Origin: Aulostomus chinensis
Taxonomy: Eukaryota; Chordata; Actinopteri; Syngnathiformes; Aulostomidae
Direction: 5' to 3'
NCBI GenBank assembly: GCA_037954235.1
Contig: JBBMOA010000006.1
Coordinates: 29,069,041 to 29,133,040, forward strand
DNA length: 64,000 nucleotides
The translations under genes and the position numbers were made by a program. Shown here piece by piece: positions 30,301 through 40,998 of this stretch; the stretch's first letter is position 1; each line of letters begins with the position of its first letter. Below the pieces are notes generated by a model. The model ran no database searches, was not told the origin of the DNA, and saw only the letters and a list, made by a program, of their open reading frames with translations.

Positions 30301-32842
30301 ATGTTTGTGCTTGGAGGAAAACCCTCAGGTGTCAGAGGAATTGTGTTCATGTGAGGTGACCTTGAGCATCAGAATCGTTTTGGTTCTTCTTTAAGTTCCA
30401 GTGGGTGTTTGTGGCTCTGAAGGTGTTCCAGGGATATTGTGTTAATGAAAATGGACCGTAGGGATCTATGACCTGATAACCTCTTGCTCCCAGCCTTCAG
30501 TTTTCATGTTTAACAAATGTTACCCAAAATTTAACAGGGTCTTTCTTGGCCCAGGCTACACCCCAACACCAGGTTGGATGAAATTCTGTCTCCTAATTTG
30601 TGCATAAACCTGCTTACAGGCAGACAGACACAACCTTCTTTACCTTTGATGTTCTGACATCGGAACAACAGATTTCACATCATCAGATGGGAGGCTGCGC
30701 GGTAGCCGCAGCAGTTGTGTTACCTTATTGCTCCCAACTACCTTTTCACAAATGTTCCACATTGCTGTACTTTCACGAGCACAGTGAGTTCTCTGGGCAC
30801 CAGCAACTCCTCACCGATCTCTCTGGAGACATTCTGAGCGACAGCAGCACGCCACAGTGGAAGGAAGGCCAAAGGAGGACGGTTCCCATGCTGAGTGTCC
30901 TGCGTCGTTTGGCACCAGCTCAGTGACATCAGGGGACAGCCGAGAGCATCAGACTACAGACGTGAGGAGAGGATGGACACGGAGCCCGCAGCAGTGGAGG
31001 AGCGATGCAGTGCATGAAGGGTTAACTTGGCGCCTGACGCATCATCACCTGCAGGGATTGCGTACGGTCCAAATCAGCCGCCGTGGTTTCGCTTTGTTGA
31101 AATTAAACACTCCAATGTGACAGGTTTTCCTTGATTAATAGACGAATCTGACTAGTAAATGGGGAAACTGCTTCATGATTAAAATGACGATGACTGATTG
31201 TGATCTGTCGTAATGAAATATTTGTGAACCTTTTTCATTCATTGAGCAACAACAGACATAAAGGTGGAATAACTGCCTGGCGCTGGAGAGTTCTGTGGCT
31301 GAACCAAAATATCTGACGACGCGTGAATGATTGAACAAAGCTCATGTGTTTCTATGAACCAATATTCTACGACATGGACAATGGAAAACAGGTGTCAGCA
31401 CACACCAAGCACACAGGTATATTTCTGTTCTCAGGACAACATGTAATGTTTTGAGGCTTCACCGAGGCCCAGAACACACGAGGAGGTGATGGAACCTTCT
31501 GGAGGCTCTGTTGCCTGAACTGAACTGCTTGAACTGTCGCGTTCTGATTTATAAAGTTTTAGAACAAGCACCTTCAATGTGTTTGTCACAGTTTATGGGC
31601 CCTTGTTGAGGCTGAAGTGCTTGATCACGCCCTGTGCGTGACTAATACGACTGCTGTTATTACTGTGTTTGTAATCACGCTAGCTGTTTTAAAATGGACG
31701 TGATATTTAGACATGACATGTCTCTGCATACTGATGGACAAAAATAAACCTGAAGCTAGTTTCATTGCGAGAAAATCAAATCACTGTGTTTGAGAAAATA
31801 AATGTTCTGCGCTGTCTGCTCCCGGCGGACATGACCATGAGAAACAGCTTCATCATTAAAGAGGAGTTACCAAAAGAGCTGATAAGAATATTAACTTAAG
31901 ACCCGAGGTGCCTCCCTTCATGGCTCAGTGGTGCTGATAGGAACTGAGCATCTGCTTTCTTCTTCTCTGCTAGATACCGACTCATTCATGTGGTCCGGTG
32001 CACTCCTCAGGCAGGCCGGTCACTCCTCGCCCTCCCTGAGATCACTTCATTCACACCTGCAGAGATGCCCAAGGAAAACACAGGGGTGGGGGGGTTCACC
32101 ATCATAACACGATGTGATGCATATCCAGCACATCCTCCCTCCCTGACACAGTATCACCCCCATGACCGAACGCAGACTCATCCTGAGATGTGGAGGATTC
32201 AGGAAGACTTGCATTGGTGTCTTTGCTCACCGGGAGTAAGGAGGATAACTCATTGTACACAAACCACATCCATTATAATGCTTCAGTTTCCCAGAATTCA
32301 ACGCAGTGACAAACATGCTGAAATGCACGTGAGGGATGTTCGTGTCGTCAAGCAGGAATGCAGGAAATATCAGCTGATATTGTGAATTCTCTTAAAACGC
32401 ACAGCGCCAAAGATATCAAAGGACTTCCCATCGTCTTTGTATTATACAAGCGTGGTCATGTGGGACGCTGTTGTACTTATCTGGGTTTTACTGTGAGGTG
32501 TTTCTAATATTTCTCCATCACGACAGGATGTTGGACAGTTATGTCAGTGATTGACGCACCTGCTAACCCTTTAATACACTGAACACCATCAACACCGGGT
32601 TTTAATGTGGCAGGAAAGCGTCTGGAACTCTTTAGCAGGGGTGAAGGATTGCATTCTGGGCCCGATACATCTCCAGTCTCCGTGGACCCTTCCTGTGTTG
32701 ATCCCTGTTTCCAGACCTTTTGAGGGCCCTCCCTCAACTGGGGGCTGAGTACCACTCCCCGTCCCCGTCGCTGCTACGTCTCTGCTCTTTAGCACAACCC
32801 AACTTCATCTTGGGCAGAATAATTAGCTTGCTGCACATCCTG

Positions 32843-32916
<74 letters not shown>
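32843..32916. repeat. Compound (CT)n(CA)n microsatellite
   Basis: About 38 bp of CT units joined directly to about 36 bp of CA units. Confidence 0.97.
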
Positions 32917-32918
<2 letters not shown>

Positions 32919-34667
32919 CTTTGAAGTCTTACGAATTGTGACTGTTGTGATGAATCAAAGCAAGTTTTACTTCAATTTTATCTTCTTTTTTTCTGGGCCT
33001 CTTTACATTTCTGTCGATGCTTTTGAACTGTTCATCTGCTTGGAAAATGAGATGCGTTGCCAGATCTCCTGTTGCCAAGAGAGGAATGGAGTCTTGAATG
33101 AAGTTGAACCCTGATTTGTTTTTGTAAAAAGCCATTTCAGTTAAAGAATGCAACGATATGAGGCTTGTGTGGGGTTTGAAGAAACACAAAATACTCCTGA
33201 TGAGATTGGGTGAGACGGGTATTTCCTTAAATGTTGTGTTAGTCATTATAATACTGTGTATTTACATTCTTTTTTCTGGCCTTCTGTTGTAGTCCAGAAA
33301 ACTGCTAAACAGTCTCTTGGTATAATAACTTTCTCTTTTTTCTCTATCTATCACTTTGAGATGCAGACTTCAGAGTGCTGTCTAGTGTTCCTCCCTGTCC
33401 ATGGTATACAACTTTACTCTGTCCATGATGAGAGAGGATCCTGGTGAATGAGTGCCAGCTGACTGACTGGTAGCACTCCCATCTATTTCTATCTTTCTGT
33501 GGTCTGGCTGCTGCTCGGGCTGACCCACAGCCTTTCTAATTTGGTGATGAGCTGTAAAGTGACCTGCCTGCCCTCATGACTGAACAGAGAGAGAGTGGGA
33601 TTCCATGGATTTCCTTACCAGGCTGTCGCCTGGGTTGAATCTTTATACACACCCCAACACCCAAACCTTTCCATCCCTTCCTCCTCCTAGGACCCACAGA
33701 GAGGCCAAGGCTCGACGGTGGCTCTTGAGTGCACCCTGGCATTGGCCCGCACACTCTCCCTGGCCCTGGGTAAACTGAGATGCCAGGAATAATTGATGAT
33801 GATGTAGGCCATGCTATCTCTCCAGGCAGGACAGCAGACACTTTCTCCCACCTCCTGCTGAGGGGTGACAGTCCTGCGAAGTCCATTTGCACTAATTGAC
33901 CGACTGCTGCTCTACAATTTAGACTCATCATTTAATGTATGTCATCACTGCTCAACACTGGTAACCCATCTCTTTTTCATGCACCTTAAAATGAATACAG
34001 TCGCAGGCTCCATGAATGTCATTTCCTATTTCCTTCCCTTATCTTAAAGCTGTGTGATTGCTGTCTTCTAGCTGTGTTTTTGAGGCTTTTTAAAGCAGCT
34101 TGGATTTATAGATTAAGGTTTCAAACTGCATGTTGTGCACCGTCTCCCATTGATCCACCTGCAGTCCTTATTGCTTCAGTTCAGGGTGCAGGAGAACTGA
34201 CTCACTCTAATCCACGGCAGCAGAAGAGGTTTAAAAGACTCTGGTTTCATTTAATCTTCCAGCTCAAACTTAGCCGAGCTTGAAACCCGCTTTCTCTGTT
34301 ATAGGAATGGACAAATAAAGGTCTCTCCTGGTACTGGCATGAAAGGAGTCTGTGTGCTCTGTGGATTAGGCTCCAGTGTTTTCTCTGTCTTTCTCTCTCA
34401 ATTAGACTGACAAGAATGGAAAAAAGACTCTCCTGTTCATGCAGTCCAGTAGATATTACTCTGTCCTCTCAGGGAATGTTTCTGAACCTAAAAGAAAACA
34501 ACAAAAAAAAAAAAATAGTGGGAATTGAAAAATCGCTTTATATCTCAGATGTGATTTTGAAAGATTTTGTACACCCAATCTTGTTTAAAAATAACTGATG
34601 TACTTAAGAGGGTCATTTATTTGTGCTTCCTTATTCAATGTGGTTCTTCTTGCCCTTTTTTAATCTA

Positions 34668-34699
34668 AGCGAGCGAGAGAGAGAGAGAGAGAGAGAGAC
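34668..34699. repeat. (GA)n microsatellite
   Basis: GAGCGAGAGAGA... with one ACAGA break, about 30 bp. Confidence 0.9.
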
Positions 34700-35499
34700 A
34701 GAGATTTTGTTCAGGCACTTATATGGACAGCTTCTCCGCTCTCCAAAGGGGTCCTTCAAGTCTGGCGCATGTTTTGTATACCGACTTCCTCCGACCGACC
34801 GAGTCTCCCTGAATACTGTCAAATCACCGGTGTCTCCCTGAAATGGTATCTGTTTAGTTTTATTAAAGCTTATTTTCTACTGCACTGACCTTATTTTACG
34901 GGATTAATGTGTCGTCGTTGACAGAGCTGTTTCCGGGTCTTTCTAGTACGAGTTATTTGTTTTGAGTTAGCTTGTTGCTGTTAGCTTGTTGCTAACGTTG
35001 CCTCTCCAGATTGTCATCCTACATCTCGAGGGTTGTGTCCTTTTTTTTTGCCCAACAGCGTCGATGTTTCAGCTGCTGAATGACTTCGTCGTGCTTTGAT
35101 TACAAGCAGGAGTTCGTCTGTTTGTTAAATGGTGTTTCACGTTGTCATATTTCTGTTTAGCGTGATGATGAGAAGTGGGCCTCACTGCTCGATGGGGACG
35201 TGACCTGGACTTCTCTGGTAAAAGTCTGCTTTCTGAGTTCTACTACTGAAGCATTTTATCTTGCGTTTACCCAAGCATCAAAAGTACAGTACAGTTACTA
35301 CATCATGTTTGTGTAGTTATTTGCTTGGGAGAGTTCAGTAAGAGATCAACTGATCTACTATTGATCAGCAATGGATCTATTACTGAACAGCTGTGCTGTT
35401 TTTATACTGGCTGCATGAAGTTGTCAGACTTCAAATATGAAAATACATCATAGTCATCAGGTTATGCCAGGTTTACTTTGCATTTTCGGAAAATGTAAA

Positions 35500-36013
35500 C
35501 AGTTACCAGTGGGTTCAGAAGTGTAAATGTAGTGGAGTCAAATGTGTGACGTCTCTTTTGAAATGTAGTGTGGAATAAAGTTCCCAGTCCCCACTAGTAG
35601 TCAAGTAACGATACCTGGACATTATATTTAAGTAAAATTTGTTACTTTCCTGGGCGGCCCGGTGGAGCAGTGGTCCTCCCTGTGGCCCCCATCAAGAAGG
35701 TTGTGGGTGGAGCCCCGGCTGCAGCACGGGGTCTTTCTGGGTGAGTCTCCATGTTCTCCCTGTTCCTGCTGGGTTCTCTCTGGTACTCCAGCTTCCTCCC
35801 ACAGTCCAAAGACATCAAGAGGGGACCAGGTTAATCCAGACTCTAAATTGACCGTAGGCGTGGCTGGGAGAGCCAATGGTTGTCTGTCTATATGTGTTGG
35901 CCCTGCCATGGACTGGTGACCTGTCCAGGGGGAAGGCTGCTGGGATAGGCTCCACCCCCACCACCCTCAACAGGAGGTAGAAAATGGATGGATAGTTACT
36001 TTTCCACCCGATA
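35500..36013. mobile_element. Old dispersed repeat, interrupted by a SINE
   Basis: Sequence left of 35651 (CAAGTAACGATAC..., AAGTAAAATTTGTTACTTT) and right of 35994 (GTTACTTTTCCACCC) resembles the end of a fish repeat family with AAGTAA and GTTACTTTTCCACC(A)CTG motifs. The copy is split by the SINE at 35651-35994. Its left limit is uncertain. Confidence 0.4.
35651..35994 (+). mobile_element. tRNA-type SINE with (ATGG)n tail
   Basis: It starts GGGCGGCCCGGTGGAGCAGTGG, the family head usually seen as GGCGGCACGGTGGNGCAGTGG. It includes TCCTCCCACAGTCCAAAGAC, CTCTAAATTGACCGTAG, GACTGGTGACCTGTCCAGGG and GCTGGGATAGGCTCCA, and ends in AAAATGGATGGATA. These are hallmarks of a common teleost SINE. Near-identical flanks GTTACTTTCC (35641-35650) and GTTACTTTTCC (35995-36005) look like its target-site duplication. 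Confidence 0.8.
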
Positions 36014-36344
36014 CTGTGAAAGTACCTTGCTCATCTAAACACCCTTCACTGCTCACCATGCAAATGACAAAATGTCATTGTGCAGAAACACACCCCAGTA
36101 AGTGATGTAGAATGGAAGAATAGAGCCAGAGTCCCAAATTACATGTTCAAATGGCCTCTCTTGTCTGTTCAGTTGTCCAGAACCTGAATATAAAAGCCTG
36201 CATTTATTAGTTTCCTGAATTAAGAAGTGGGAACAAACAACTGTTGGATGTTTTTGCTTGAAAAAGACAAACAACTTATCAACTACCAAAATTCGTTTGC
36301 GATTAATTTTCATTTGATGAGTAAAATGTTGCACCATGATCCGG

Positions 36345-36450
36345 GCAATCCATCCATTGTCTTCCGCTTATTCCTGTTAAGGGTCGCAGGGGGGTTGGAG
36401 CCTATCCCAGCGGCTACGGGCGAGGGGCAGGGTTCACCACCACCGTGCTG
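36345..36450 (-). mobile_element. 3' fragment of the same SINE family
   Basis: On the minus strand it contains GCTGGGATAGGCTCCAACCC, CTGCGACCCTTAACAGGAAT and a tail AAGCGGAAGACAATGGATGG, matching the 3' end of the family at 35651-35994. It lies 350 bp from that copy in the opposite orientation. Only the 3' part is present. Confidence 0.75.
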
Positions 36451-37963
36451 CCTGATCCGGACAGTATTTAAAGTTATTAATGTAAAATTATGGCCACAGG
36501 GAAATATTAACATTTGATGATTTAATTTGAGTCTGCAGAGTCTTGACTGGTCAAACAAAGACACTCAGTAAAAACAGTAAAAATATCTTATAGGAAGTAC
36601 AAACCATGGAGTGGATCTCTCACGTACCGACTCTCTCACGTACTGACGGTCACCATCACGCGTGGAAACCATGTCAGTTCACTCGGGACGTGATGCTCGT
36701 CTGGAGGTGGTCGCTGGGAGACTGGCACACTGTGGTTGCTAACGTGTGCTCTGATCTAGATGCTGGTCAGAATGTAAACCACAAATTCAAAATGTTTTTA
36801 ATGCGGTCATTTTACAATATATGTGTGTTTTATTTCAAATGTATTTGATGGCACAGAGTCTTGGTGGAAGTGTGCGCTTGTCGTGCTTTTGTTTGAGTCG
36901 TGGAGCTTCTTCTCTTTTTTAGAGTTTATTAAATAAGGAGCTTGTGAATATTCATCGTAGTTGAAACTCTCCAACATGCCATAGATCTGTACTTTACTTT
37001 TGTCTTCATACACTGCAGCTTTTCGATGAGTTGTAATCTTGTTGTACACACTTGTTGCTTATTTGGGTGATAGCACAGTAAACAGTAGCAGCTGCATGAA
37101 CAACAGCATCCCCACGGAGGCTGTCGCTCCCAAAATGGCTGCTGATGTATGATGACACTTGAGCTGTTGACCCTCTTGTGTCCCTCTATCCTCGAGTGTC
37201 CAGGTAAATGACCTCATGGAGGAAATGGGTGATAATGCAAACAGATAAGCTCCTCGGTACCTGTGGAGCACAGTCGGGACCTCCTAAATCAGGGCCCTCT
37301 GACACAGTGCTCCATCAGTGCCGGCCTCAGTGACACCCACAAGGCATTGAGGCCTTATCTGCAGTGGCCCCTGCTTAGCATTCACGCTATTCACGCGAAC
37401 AATGCTACCTCTTCCCGCTCATTGGATCTGTGACTGACAGTGGGTGTTGGTACTCTTGTGTCTGACTTCAGCCTCTATCTGACGTGGGGCTGTTTATCCA
37501 GTCCACATCTCCCCACCTAGACACAATAAAGGGTGTGTGTCTTCCTCGCCACTTCCCGTCTTGTTTGTCTAACTGGACCTTTATAATGGACCTGGCGCTC
37601 CATTCGGCACATTGGTTTCCTCCTCATGATGATCAGCGTGAGTTGGGGGAGGGTGGGTCAGGCAGAAAGGCTGACCAGCGCCTGTAGATCCAGCTTATCA
37701 CCCACTAGAAGTCGATGAGACATGGCAAAAACAGCTCTGATTCAGAGCTGAGAGTCTGATGAGGGAGTTTGTGGAACATTCTCACAGCTGGTAGAGATTT
37801 GAGAGAGCAGAAACACTGGTTTGAGAGGCACTGAGGTGGAGGCTCTGTCTAGTTCACGTTCCTGTTGTGTCATCTGCTTTCATCGTGCAGCTCAGACGCT
37901 GATATCAGCAGAGGGATCTTGGGGTCGTGATAAAGCATCTATAATAAACCTTTGTGATCAGTA

Positions 37964-37964
37964 C

Positions 37965-37995
<31 letters not shown>

Positions 37996-38186
37996 ACACA
38001 AACTCCCCCACCCCCGCTCTTATTTATGAATGGCATAATTTAACACAGGGCAGCTCAGGTGCCGATCACATGATACCTGCACTAAAAGCCAAGTGAGGAA
38101 TGTGGACAGGACTCCCCCCCCCCCCCCCCCCACAAAAACTTTGATGCCCTATATCATAACTCTGCCCCCCCCCCCCCCCCCCCCCC
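37964..38186. repeat. Cluster of three poly(C) tracts
   Basis: Runs of 18 C (37964-37981, followed by CA units), 18 C (38114-38131) and 22 C (38165-38186) occur within 223 bp. The complementary strand is poly(G). Exact lengths in such homopolymers are often unreliable in assemblies. Confidence 0.95.
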
Positions 38187-40410
38187 AATTCAGGCCCTCA
38201 TATTTGCCGAGGAGGGAAGGGGTGCACAGATAGCGACTACGTTTGATCTGAAGGTCGCCAGCCCCTTGCTGGTGTTGAGAGATCCTTGGCGGACGAGGCC
38301 GGCTCTTATTTAATAACATGAAGGGGAAGCGGACCTTTCTCTCATAATTAGGCCTAATTACCTGGTAGGTGTGGACAGACGGCCCAAGAAGAGACAAACT
38401 GCCTTTATCCACAGACTTAGAGTCAGATTACCCAGAGCTGTCTTATCTGTTACAGGGCCAGCACAGCAGTCTCAACCCTCCTCTCTCGCTTCTTCCCACT
38501 GGCTCCTACATCCAGCTATTAATCAGTCAGTCTGATTTCTTATTCCTCGTCCTCCACACTCAGGTTCCAGTCGGCTCAGCTTGTTCTGTGATTTCGTAGA
38601 TTTTACTATGCGGACATATTTAATAAGACGGAGCAGGCTGCAGAGCAAGTCACTGACCTGTCGGCTCGTTATTATCTCTTTGTCCATCACTTTATGAAAG
38701 CTTCATTAAAAATGATGTTGTCGACCTCCAACTGCAGTGAGGCACTTCTCTATTGAGTAAAGTTGTGTTATGATGTCAAATTTGACAAGCCGCCGCCTCG
38801 ATTGTTTGCTCAACTTTCTTCTGGCCTGGAAAGAGACAATTAAAAGGTCCTCGCAAACAGATTTGAGTGACATCCTGCCACTGTCTTGTTTGTTTACAGA
38901 GTTTGTCTCTCTCTTTCTGAGCTGTTTGGGTTTGCGGGTGACTCACTCAAGGCACCACAACAGAGCCATTGTTGGGGGAAGTTCAGCAACTGGAAATGCT
39001 GACGCCTGGTAAAACAGAAGACAGTCCAGTTGGGGAAGTCGTGGCAGGGGAAAGTGGCGATTGTGCTCATCTTAGCAGCCCAGTTTTCTTTGGCAGTCCC
39101 CTGCCTGCAGCGTGACACCTCCATCACTGTCCCCTGCTGCTGCCTTCGGTTGACAGTGAGACGTTCTTATCAGTGGAAACTTACAGCTCCTGGTCTTTTG
39201 ACAGTGAAAACAGCCGGTTTGGTGCTGCTGCGTCCGTGACTCACAGCTCCACGTAGACCTGTTGCAAAAGGACAATGAGGGACGACTAATCCACCTGTTA
39301 TCAGGGGGAGCCTCCCCTGTCACACGCTCGCACAGGCACAGGACTCTGGCTCAGGAATGCGGCCTTACCCACCTATTCACAGGAGCAGCTTAGCTGGACC
39401 CTTACAAAAGCACTGTTGACGTTTTTCGCCATTTTCATCATACCGTGCAAAACTAGTTTGTACAGTTGTTGGTCAGACTGTTTTCCTGTGAGTAGAAGAT
39501 ATATAATATCTTTCACCAAACAGACACGTTTTGGTCCATCTCAGAAATAAGTTTTATTGTCATTTGACATAATTTACATCGTGCGAGTGTGCACAGTGTA
39601 ATCTAATGTGTGTTTTCATGGCCTTCGCTCTGCTGCGTCGGCGTCTTTAATTAGGCTGGCTGGTCAACGGCCTCCGTCTCTCCTCGCTTCACGGATTCAC
39701 ATGGACAATTTAACCACTAACCTCCTAAAATGAGCTGGTCCTGAATGCCTCAAGCTCCAGTTTCAGTGTCTGCTGATTGCAGGGAACAAGGGTCATGATA
39801 AGTAAAAGTAGAGGGGAGGATGAGGCTTGTGTGCATGGAAGGGTGCTCAGGTTGGAGTCTCTGTGATTAAACTCAACTCAGCTGGAGTCTTATTTTGGTC
39901 TTTGGGGGAAAGAAGAGTTTTTCATTGTTGTCTGCTGTACGTTGCATGAGCAACACTGGGCTTGTGGACGGTCCTTGCCAGTTAATTTTTTTCCCCATCT
40001 TTTTTCAGAGCTATTAATTTCTTTGGTATAAAAAACGTAAAAAAAATAAAGGCTAGTAGTTTGAGCATGAACAGATTTCCGCCCCCGTGTATCCCTGAAG
40101 ATGAAAAGCAAACTGGATGAAGTGATAGATATTAGTTCTTTCAGGCCAATCACAGAAAGTCACTCTCGTGTGATTGTGCTACAATTTACTGTTGACACAT
40201 AATTTCCTCGCAGCATACCTGCGGTCGCTTGGGTTTCCTCAGCTGCCCGGCCTACAAACGACATAAAAGCCTTAGCTGTTACCTCTGCCTCTGGGACAAC
40301 GGTTGTTGATCACAAGAAGAGTGAGAAGCCTGAATCTCTGTCTGTTTACTGTAATTAGGCTGTCGGAGGTTGTGATTTATGACGTATTGAGTAAGAGAGG
40401 TGTTATCACG

Positions 40411-40411
40411 T

Positions 40412-40444
<33 letters not shown>

Positions 40445-40452
40445 AGAGAGAG
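40411..40452. repeat. (GA)n microsatellite upstream of gnb1l
   Basis: GAGAGA with two GGGA interruptions, about 440-480 bp upstream of the gnb1l start codon. Confidence 0.9.
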
Positions 40453-40888
40453 ACTCTGCACCCAACAGCCACAGGGTTTGTAGCTACTAACAATAGAAAA
40501 TACAGACATTGCATTAAAGACAACTGTGTGCCGCGTGGAGGAGTAAAGGCTTCCAGGCAAACCTGAGCCCCTCTGACATTCTCTACTCTGTGTTTGCGTA
40601 AACACAGAATGAAATGATTGTGTTTTTAATGGTTTGGATTATTATTCCCACAGTTGAGTCTCATTAATCTGAACAGCACCGAACACGTAGTGAAATGCTT
40701 TTAACTGGGACTGATGGCAAATCAAAGGCCTGGAACAGAGGGCGTCCTATCAGTCGTGGCTTTGGTCGATGTAAATATGACCTGAGTTGGTTGTCTCTTC
40801 TTCACCCGCTTTTCTTGTTGTCCGTTTCAGTAGGTCACATGACACTGGTGTTTGGGGTCTTTGCATCCATGCTTTGATTGCATGAGGG

Positions 40889-40998
40889 ATGTCTCGTCCT
40901 GCTCCGTCCCCCATCTACACCCTTCGGGGTGCCGGCGGACCCCTCAACGCCCTCCACTTCAGCTGCTGTGGCGAGGACACGCCCTTCCTCTTTTCTGG
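40889..40998 (+). CDS. gnb1l: gnb1l coding exon 1
   Basis: It encodes MSRPAPSPIYTLRGAGGPLN and on to TPFLFSG. The donor is TCTGG then GTAATT. Ends in phase 2. Confidence 0.92.

Larger units (their letters stand above)
21101..40888. other. About 20 kb region without a recognisable gene between txnrd2 and gnb1l
   Basis: All open frames here are short, and none resembles a protein I know on either strand. The region contains poly(G)/poly(C) tracts, (CA)n, (TC)n and (GA)n repeats, AT-rich stretches (25.8-26.1 kb) and transposon debris, annotated separately. A TATAAAAG at about 29471-29478, followed by pyrimidine-rich sequence, is a possible unassigned promoter or LTR fragment. Non-coding exons of gnb1l or regulatory elements may lie here but cannot be recognised by eye. 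Confidence 0.5.

Noticed and set aside
33536..33931. 131-codon minus-strand frame with Pro/Gly/Arg-rich sequence, considered as a retroelement gag fragment
   Set aside because: No zinc knuckle, protease or reverse-transcriptase motif is visible, and flanking sequence does not extend it. It may be old transposon debris but cannot be supported.
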